Assembly (NCBI RefSeq): GCF_037042905.1 | Contig: NC_087258.1 | Coordinates: forward strand, 4,107,001 to 4,171,000 | Direction of reading: 5' to 3' | Source of the DNA: Lytechinus pictus | Taxonomy: Eukaryota; Echinodermata; Echinoidea; Temnopleuroida; Toxopneustidae | DNA length: 64,000 nt | Shown: positions 60,201-64,000 of the stretch, piece by piece | How positions within the stretch are numbered: position 1 is the first letter of the stretch | Layout: every line of letters begins with the position of its first letter | The notes under the pieces: model-generated | Database searches by the model: none | Told to the model about the DNA's origin: nothing | Seen by the model: only the letters and a program-made list of their open reading frames with translations | Translations under genes and position numbers: made by a program

Positions 60201-61117
60201 AAAAAAAACATTTTGATGGTGATTAAGCCATTAAGATCTCTTTTTTTTACTACTGCCTCTGCCTAAAAATAATCAAAGAAAAGTAAAATTTCATCATCAT
60301 ACCTGTGTTATTCATTTCTTAAATTTTTCTCCCTTGCCACCAAGAAAATATTTAAGAAATGATTTGTAAAATTGTTTAGAACAGTACAAAGGGGTATTCA
60401 TTGCAGATAAACTGGCAACATATTGAGTTTATATGCATCCAGTACATGTAATTTCTCTCTTTTTTGGGGGGTTGTTGAAATGATGTATCAGTTCATTGTT
60501 TGTATTTGTATGTGTGTTGGTAGGGTTGCCTAGCTTCACAACAATGCTATCCAAATCAGACCTGCTACCCACCTGAAAAAGAACCTTTCCCATGAAAAAT
60601 ATAACTGGATCTTGCAAAAGCAGTGATATAATTTTGATATGTTCATTGTATAAAGTGCATGGGTATTATACTTCTTATACTTTGATTGTACAAATTGCAG
60701 ATATACAATGCCATCTTGGTATTGTAATATAGAATATACAATCATTTCTACAATTAAGCATAAATGTAGGTCTATGCCAAGTCATGTACCAAAAGGAATC
60801 GCATAAAGGTTACCATTATGGTAACTTTGCCATCCAATGGTAATTTGTCTGGAATCCTTGATTTTGTTTGGTTGGTGATCAGCGTTACCATGGTAGTTAC
60901 CAGTTGATGGCAGATTTACCATAATAGTAACTTTTACGCAACACGGCTCTGGTTTGTCAGCTATAGAGAAGTAATTTTTCTCATTGTTGCTGACTGTATT
61001 TTGTAGGATCCAGATTTGATTTTCTGATTTGTCTCTTTGCAGCCCGAGTGTCCAATATGCAGAGATGGCTTCCACGCGTCGAGACTCGTCCGTCTTCAGA
61101 ACTATGACAAGAGATGA
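42262..61117 (+). CDS. PEX10: Peroxisome biogenesis factor 10 (RING E3 ubiquitin ligase), 7 coding exons, 300 aa
   Basis: Coding exons are 42262-42376, 46228-46308, 47084-47160, 48717-48968, 59244-59407, 59896-60034 and 61043-61117. All borders are GT-AG, and phases 1, 1, 0, 0, 2, 0 join into 300 codons plus TGA (human PEX10 is about 326). PEX10 is a peroxisomal membrane RING protein that works with PEX2 and PEX12 to ubiquitinate the import receptor PEX5. Family hallmarks seen are [72 protein letters not shown], and a C-terminal C3HC4 RING (C245, C248, C260, H262, C265, C268, C279, C282). The start at 42262 (CCATGGC) is chosen by alignment; the TTTGTAG at 42250 suggests an upstream untranslated exon. 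Intron 1 holds a foldback MITE; intron 4 (10.3 kb) is enlarged by a Harbinger element. No break is seen in the frame. Confidence 0.96.
42747..43390. mobile_element. ~640 bp foldback MITE in PEX10 intron 1
   Basis: Two inverted halves meet near 43065. Left-to-right landmarks with inverted partners: TGTGTGAGTCAAAATAA with the TTTTACTCACA end, AATATGTCATGAA with TTCATGACATATTTTTA, TTTGATACCATA with TATGGTATCATA, GCATGACTGCAATGAAT with ATTCATTGCAGTCATGC, and GTCATAATCCT with AGGATTATGAC. Non-coding. Confidence 0.8.
43391..43985. other. PEX10 intron 1, unassigned part
   Basis: Contains a 61-codon + frame at 43809-43994 ([20 protein letters not shown]) that looks slightly protein-like but lacks splice evidence or recognised similarity. 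No element ends are seen. Confidence 0.4.
43986..44225. repeat. Three diverged ~90-105 bp tandem units in PEX10 intron 1
   Basis: TATG(T)GGATAAAAG...TTATCCAGCTC near 43999, TATGTGGATAAAAAAAGGATT near 44099 and TATGTGGATAAGAGAGGATT near 44183; each is followed by AATCCA(G/C)CT and a (GG)GACT or TATTCAT stretch. Confidence 0.65.
44490..45710. repeat. CGGGGGCTCC / GGGGGCGAC repeats and a GT-rich microsatellite
   Basis: TTTCGGGGGCTCC(A) occurs four times at 44499-44590. GGGGGCGACATTCAG and its inverted TGTCGCCCCCGAAA, then GGGCGACTTTAGGC, occur at 45585-45670. A (GTGGGT/GT)n microsatellite is at 44692-44762. No gene is seen in this part of intron 1. Confidence 0.65.
45711..46227. other. PEX10 intron 1, 3' part
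   Basis: No features beyond the splice acceptor TGTTTAG before 46228. Confidence 0.6.
46309..48716. other. PEX10 introns 2 and 3 (with exon 3 at 47084-47160)
   Basis: Simple AT-rich intron sequence, including (AAT/GAT)n-type simple sequence at 46569-46665, a C run at 46385 and a G run at 47217. No other gene is seen. The + frame at 48588 begins in intron 3 and runs into exon 4. Confidence 0.6.
49001..49165 (+). promoter_or_regulatory. Harbinger left subterminal repeats
   Basis: The terminal GACCCCTGTTACACAT is repeated internally as AACCCCTGTTACACATAG at about 49084. GCCGGC(C) and GGCGGCCTCACG/GGCCGGCCTCACG words recur, matching words at the right end. Such repeats are the likely binding sites of the element's transposase and Myb-like protein. 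Confidence 0.6.
49309..51155 (+). CDS. PIF-Harbinger transposase (HARBI1-like DDE), 403 aa, 2 exons
   Basis: Exons 49309-50094 and 50730-51155, donor CCAAAT/GTACGT and acceptor TTGACCAG/ATG, phase 0. The first ATG in frame is 49309 ([14 protein letters not shown]); the open frame extends upstream to about 49216 without another ATG. The N-terminal half has a basic region and a helix-turn-helix-like stretch (about 85-150). The DDE nuclease has D191 (AIDGTHI), D241 (GRCHDARV) and E317 ([13 protein letters not shown]), all in the usual Harbinger context, with CCTLHNLC after the glutamate. It would cut and join the element's own ends in the nucleus, normally together with the Myb-like partner encoded at 56525-54870. 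All three catalytic residues are present and there is no frameshift. Confidence 0.93.
50418..50559. mobile_element. ~140 bp MITE in the transposase intron
   Basis: CAGGGCCATAGCCAG at the left and CTGGCTACGGGCCTG at the right are inverted repeats; G and C runs (GGGGGGCAC, GTGCCCCCC) lie inside. It is a small non-coding insertion nested in the Harbinger element. Confidence 0.65.
51156..54669. repeat. Harbinger interior, non-coding, with an inverted and a direct repeat
   Basis: No coding frame is supported. At 52655-52815 GGAATCAAATGGGGACATAT pairs with ATATGTCCCCATTTGATTCC as a ~75 bp-arm hairpin. A direct duplication of period ~327 bp covers about 53878-54120 and 54205-54450 (TAGCAAATAGACTTTG, GTGAATGCATATGTATATAA, CAAGTTGTGACTCAACTTTC). 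G runs are at 52866 and 52921. Confidence 0.75.
54870..56525 (-). CDS. Myb/SANT-like DNA-binding protein of the Harbinger element, 317 aa, 3 exons
   Basis: Minus-strand exons 56525-56039, 55671-55603 and 55267-54870 with GT-AG borders (GAATTGG/GTAAAG, TTTAG/TTGGC, CAACTG/GTAAT, ATAACAG/GGG); phases 1 and 1 give an open 317-codon frame ending DYTPL-stop. Residues about 8-95 form a Myb/SANT-like (trihelix) domain with tryptophan, basic and hydrophobic spacing ([14 protein letters not shown] ... [15 protein letters not shown] ... [12 protein letters not shown]). Residues 110-160 are highly acidic. Exon 3 is a long charged coiled coil ([20 protein letters not shown] and Glu/Arg repeats), then a Gln/Ser tail. 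In this superfamily such a protein helps import the transposase into the nucleus and recruits it to the element ends. The upstream ATG context is CAAAATGGCACC. Confidence 0.9.
56526..58240. other. Harbinger interior, non-coding
   Basis: The 5' flank of the Myb-like gene. A short direct repeat (AGTATACAAAATATGGGAAAT, 56896 and 56951; 20 bases suffice) is the only structure noticed. A short GTTAGGGTTAGGG-like word near 57270 is too brief to be telomeric. Confidence 0.5.
58260..58510 (-). promoter_or_regulatory. Harbinger right subterminal repeats
   Basis: Several copies of CTGAGTCC(G/A), GGCCGGCCTCA and CAGTCCGGC, and GTTACACATACGTCGAG before the terminal ATGTGTAACAGGGGTC. These match words at the left end in inverted order and fit transposase or Myb-protein binding sites. 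Confidence 0.6.
58514..59243. repeat. PEX10 intron 4 after the Harbinger; 22 bp minisatellite at 59044-59125
   Basis: GATCATTCGTGGACTTATATGT is repeated from 59044 with a 22 bp period, three good copies and a decayed fourth. The intron ends in TTCCTGTCCATTACAAAG before 59244. No other features. Confidence 0.75.
60801..60939. mobile_element. 139 bp MITE in PEX10 intron 6
   Basis: GCATAAAGGTTACCATTATG at the left pairs with CATAATAGTAACTTTTACGC at the right (imperfect), and CTTTGCCATC pairs with GATGGCAGA. The interior also holds GTTACCATGGTAGTTACC. Target duplication not determined. Confidence 0.75.
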
Positions 61118-61189
61118 CAGGAACCGTCTTCAGAACTATGACAAGAGATGACAGGAACCGTCTTCAGAACTATGACAAGAGATGACAGG
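61091..61189 (+). repeat. 34 bp triplication at the PEX10 stop codon
   Basis: CGTCTTCAGAACTATGACAA followed by GAGATGACAGGAAC is repeated three times (starts 61091, 61125, 61159), the last partial. The first copy encodes the last residues (RLQNYDKR) and TGA of PEX10; copies two and three lie in the 3' untranslated region. The period is not a multiple of three, and the stop is in the first copy, so the protein is unchanged. Confidence 0.95.
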
Positions 61190-61930
61190 AGATCTTGGAA
61201 GATTTAGCCGACCAGCATTCCATGATTATTGCCAAAGTATCAAGCTAAGATTGGTTTTATGTGCCAAACTTTATCAGTACAAATGCAGAATTATTCTTTA
61301 AGATTTTTATTTTAATACTGTGATTGGGTAAGGGGAGTGGTGGTGATAGTGATAGGGGAGGGGGGGGGGGTAACAGAGAGTTTTTCTCTTTTGTAAGTAC
61401 CACAAGTTCGAATGGGCAAAATGGGTGATTACAAGTTCAGTGTTGACCTTTTGGTGTTGGTGTTAGGTCAGTTTTTATATTAGAATAACACCAAACATAA
61501 ATGAAATTGGTCATGAAATCTCACTCACTAGGTGTTGAGCTGTCGTAATGTGATGTGGAATCTGAATAGGTTTTGGAGCTACAAAACGCAATCCAATTGT
61601 GCTAGATCAAACATCAACACCGGACTTGAAATCACCCAATGTGTTTTTCATGATTTCATTGATGACTGTTTACTAGAATGTATCCCCACTGCATGTTCTG
61701 GGGCCCCTTTGCAGAATGAGTTGTAATCAGTCGCATTTCAAAAAAATCAATCGCAAATTAATTTTCAACCAATCAAAATTTTGCATCAAGGACTTGTGCT
61801 TGATTATTGAGTTGGGATTTTAAACGCAACTCTTTCTGAAATGAGTGATGTATAACAGTATGATGATGGGTCATACACCACATTCATTGATGAATTCAAT
61901 AGACTTCATGTCACACTGATCTTTTGGTGT
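61190..61930. other. PEX10 3' flank
   Basis: Contains the 3' untranslated region, a G run at 61360, and no canonical AATAAA that I could find close to the stop. The + frame at 61532-61726 is unsupported. Confidence 0.5.
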
Positions 61931-62630
61931 AGTAGCCCTCAAATATAATTCAGTTTAATTGACTGAGAATCAGGGTTATTTCTAATGAAAAAAAACCCAA
62001 AGTCAGTGTTATTGACCGAGTTACTCTTAACCTTTTTTGTGGAACAGCTCCCACATGTATAAGCCAATCGGATTAACTTTGAGTCGCACTTATCTCTGAG
62101 AAACAGCATCCAAATGTAAGTCAGATTAATTGACTGAGTTGCTCTTAGCCTAATTTGTGGAACAGCTCCCTCATATTTTAGTTAGTTTGATTGCCTTGGA
62201 GTCACAATCATCTCTGAGACACCGCCCCAAAATTAATGTCAATTTTCGTTGAATTGACTTTGAGTCACTTTTCTCTTTGTGAAACAGCTACCAAATGTAA
62301 GTCAAATTAATTGACTCTGAATCACAAATTTTACTCTGAAACAGCACACAAATGTTAGATTAATTGACTGAGTTACTCTTAACCTTTTTTATGGAGCAGC
62401 TCCCACATGTATAAGCCAATTTGATTAACTTTGAGTCACACTTATCTCTGAGAAACAGCATCCAAATGTAATTCAGATTAATTGACTGAGTTGCTCTTAA
62501 CCTTGTTTGTGGAACAGCTCCTCAGATATAAGTTAGCTTGATTGCCTTTCAGTCTCTGAGACATTGCCCCCACTAAATTAATGTCAATTTTCACTTTATT
62601 CACTTTAAGTCACTTTTCTCCTTGTGAAAC
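61930..62630. repeat. Diverged tandem repeat with ~70 bp units in a ~350 bp higher-order period
   Basis: Units contain TTAATTGACTGAGTTRCTCTTA, TTTGTGGAACAGCTCC, AGTCAC and CTCTGAGA(A)ACAGC words. A long unit with GTTACTCTTAACCTTTTTT and CACATGTATAAGCCAAT is present at about 62021 and again at about 62372, giving the larger period. Non-coding. Confidence 0.85.
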
Positions 62631-63545
62631 CATGGACCTACTAGCAAATGGACTACCGACGGACAAAATTTTATGACACTGAGATTTAACATCTGTCGGC
62701 AAGCTTTACTTTCTTCTTACACCAATTTTACGACCCAATGCCGGAGGCATGTTATGATAAGGGCGATAACAAACCCTGTGATCGTTCGAGTTCCGCCGGC
62801 AAATCACAGGCCCTCTCGCGACCGATATTGGCGAAGCATTTGGTCTCTCGAGCAGACGAAGCTAGCACCAATACGACCTGATTTGATCTCAAGCTTGAAA
62901 GAGAGCATGCGCAGTAAATAATTACTTCCGGGGCATTGTTGATTTCCATGCTCAGTTCTTCGTCTATATTTAATGATGCTCTTCCAAAAAACCCGATAAA
63001 ATTTCACAAATTAGTTTATTTTTTGTGATTTTTTTATCTGGACACGATCGAGCGTTCCCTCGAAGGTAAGTTTACCGCATATTATGGTTTGATTCGTAGT
63101 TTAAAAGTGACATTTTCGGACTGATCCGAAGGGTTTTCTGTTGTTTTCTCAGCAGCTTGTTGCAGTCGAATAATGTATTGACTGAACTCTGTGAAGATTT
63201 TATGTGAGCGATTGCTTGCGTTTTCTCAATATATTTTTGAAAATTGGCCAAAACATGCTTTGCGAATGAAAATTTTCCGTAGAAAACTAAACATATTACG
63301 TGAGAGTTTTTGCTGAACCCCAGAAAAGCGGAGCAGCGAAATGAGATTTCTCTCGGCCGTGCGAATTACGTTACATTACGTCGCATGTCTCTCAGCTTGA
63401 GCCCGAATCTCGGAGAGATATTTACGACAACTGATCGAGACCACCTGTTCTTTTAACCTTCAGGCGCGAATTTTAAATCCAGCAGCGCATCTCCCTCTTC
63501 AAAGGGCTTGACAGAGTCGGTAGTCCATTTGCTAGTAGGTCCATG
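62631..63545. mobile_element. 915 bp element with 28 bp terminal inverted repeats
   Basis: CATGGACCTACTAGCAAATG continuing to GACTACCG at the left, and its exact complement (CGGTAGTC to GGTCCATG) at the right. The interior is richer in CG than its surroundings and includes a strong donor-like CTCGAAGGTAAGTTTACC at 63060. No clear target duplication is visible. The frames at 62673-62921 (+) and 62752-62949 (-) overlap each other and are unidentified. Superfamily unknown. Confidence 0.8.
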
Positions 63546-64000
63546 TCTTCCAAAAGAATTGAGTAGATGATGTGAGTTTTTTCCACGTTCTGATCACCTC
63601 AGGGCTCGCAGTTATTTCTTTTTTAACATGTCTTTGATACCAACATTCAAAGTTAGATTTTGTCATTTTTTTTTTACACTTTCTCTAGTGTGAAAAAAAG
63701 CGAAACACATCATCATTAACTTTGAAAAGACCACCTCTATTCTGTAAATTTAGCCATGTCATTGAATAGGATAAGAAAGAAGGAGCAAAAGTAGTAAGTT
63801 CATCATTCACTTGCCACTGCTTAAGAAGGGTAACATAATCTCTTGCCTGTTGAGACTTCATTTTTTTTGTACTTATTTATGAGAGAAAAAGGTACAAATC
63901 CTGCAATATACCTTAACACCTGCATGTCATGATCACTGTGAGATGTTGTCATTGCAGTTGCTGGCTCTTTATCATGCACATGTAGGTCCTTAATGCACTG
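63546..64000. other. Unassigned sequence to the window edge
   Basis: No gene or element ends seen. Confidence 0.5.

Overview
This window is nuclear DNA from an animal. It is AT-rich, has long introns with GT-AG borders, and is filled with repeats. The one confident host gene is a spliced PEX10 on the + strand. The word TAGGCCTA recurs through the window, and the repeat mix (long G runs, foldback elements, PIF-Harbinger, hAT-like and L2/CR1-like fragments) is what I associate with marine invertebrate deuterostomes. An echinoderm is my best guess, but it is only inference. I saw no bacterial genes, tRNA, rRNA or CRISPR array.

Layout. 1-4.9 kb: two opposite copies of a ~510 bp TA-flanked repeat, a small MITE and a block of 92/123 bp repeats. 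5.09-7.37 kb: a very uniform ~195 bp satellite (about 11.7 copies). 8.4-12.9 kb: more 92/123 bp blocks and two foldback structures dense in GTTACACGTG or GTTACATCC words. 13.3-14.8 kb: small coding-like pieces on both strands with a ~260 bp duplication. 15.07-20.8 kb (- strand): a three-exon gene for a 342-residue protein with a PD-(D/E)XK nuclease-like core; its introns hold MITEs, LINE tails and G-rich repeats. 21-23.9 kb: duplications and simple sequence. 23.9-26.0 kb: a second satellite (~170 bp unit) that shares a core with the first and is split by a LINE 3' end. 26-27 kb: a 972 bp TA-flanked element. 27.6-34.6 kb: a nested structure made of an interrupted MITE copy, a 4.25 kb TIR element inside it, then a ~2.15 kb inverted duplication whose two arms carry different insertions. 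35.1-37.0 kb: a 1.85 kb TIR element. 37-40.7 kb: nothing definite. 40.8-42.2 kb: an L2-like LINE tail split by a 1.1 kb hAT-like element that carries a BED-finger exon.

42.26-61.12 kb: PEX10, seven coding exons whose phases join into 300 codons and end in a C3HC4 RING. Its fourth intron holds a 9,510 bp PIF-Harbinger transposon (49,001-58,510) with TAA target duplications and two open genes, a DDE transposase (+) and a Myb/SANT-like protein (-). This element looks complete and possibly recent. After PEX10 come a 34 bp triplication spanning the stop codon, a diverged tandem array (61.9-62.6 kb) and a 915 bp element with 28 bp terminal repeats.

How the parts relate: the PEX10 product is a peroxisomal membrane E3 ligase subunit. 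The Harbinger transposase and its Myb-like partner normally act together on the transposon's own ends. The PD-(D/E)XK gene is the best candidate for something not yet described; whether it is a host gene or a mobile-element gene cannot be settled from this window.
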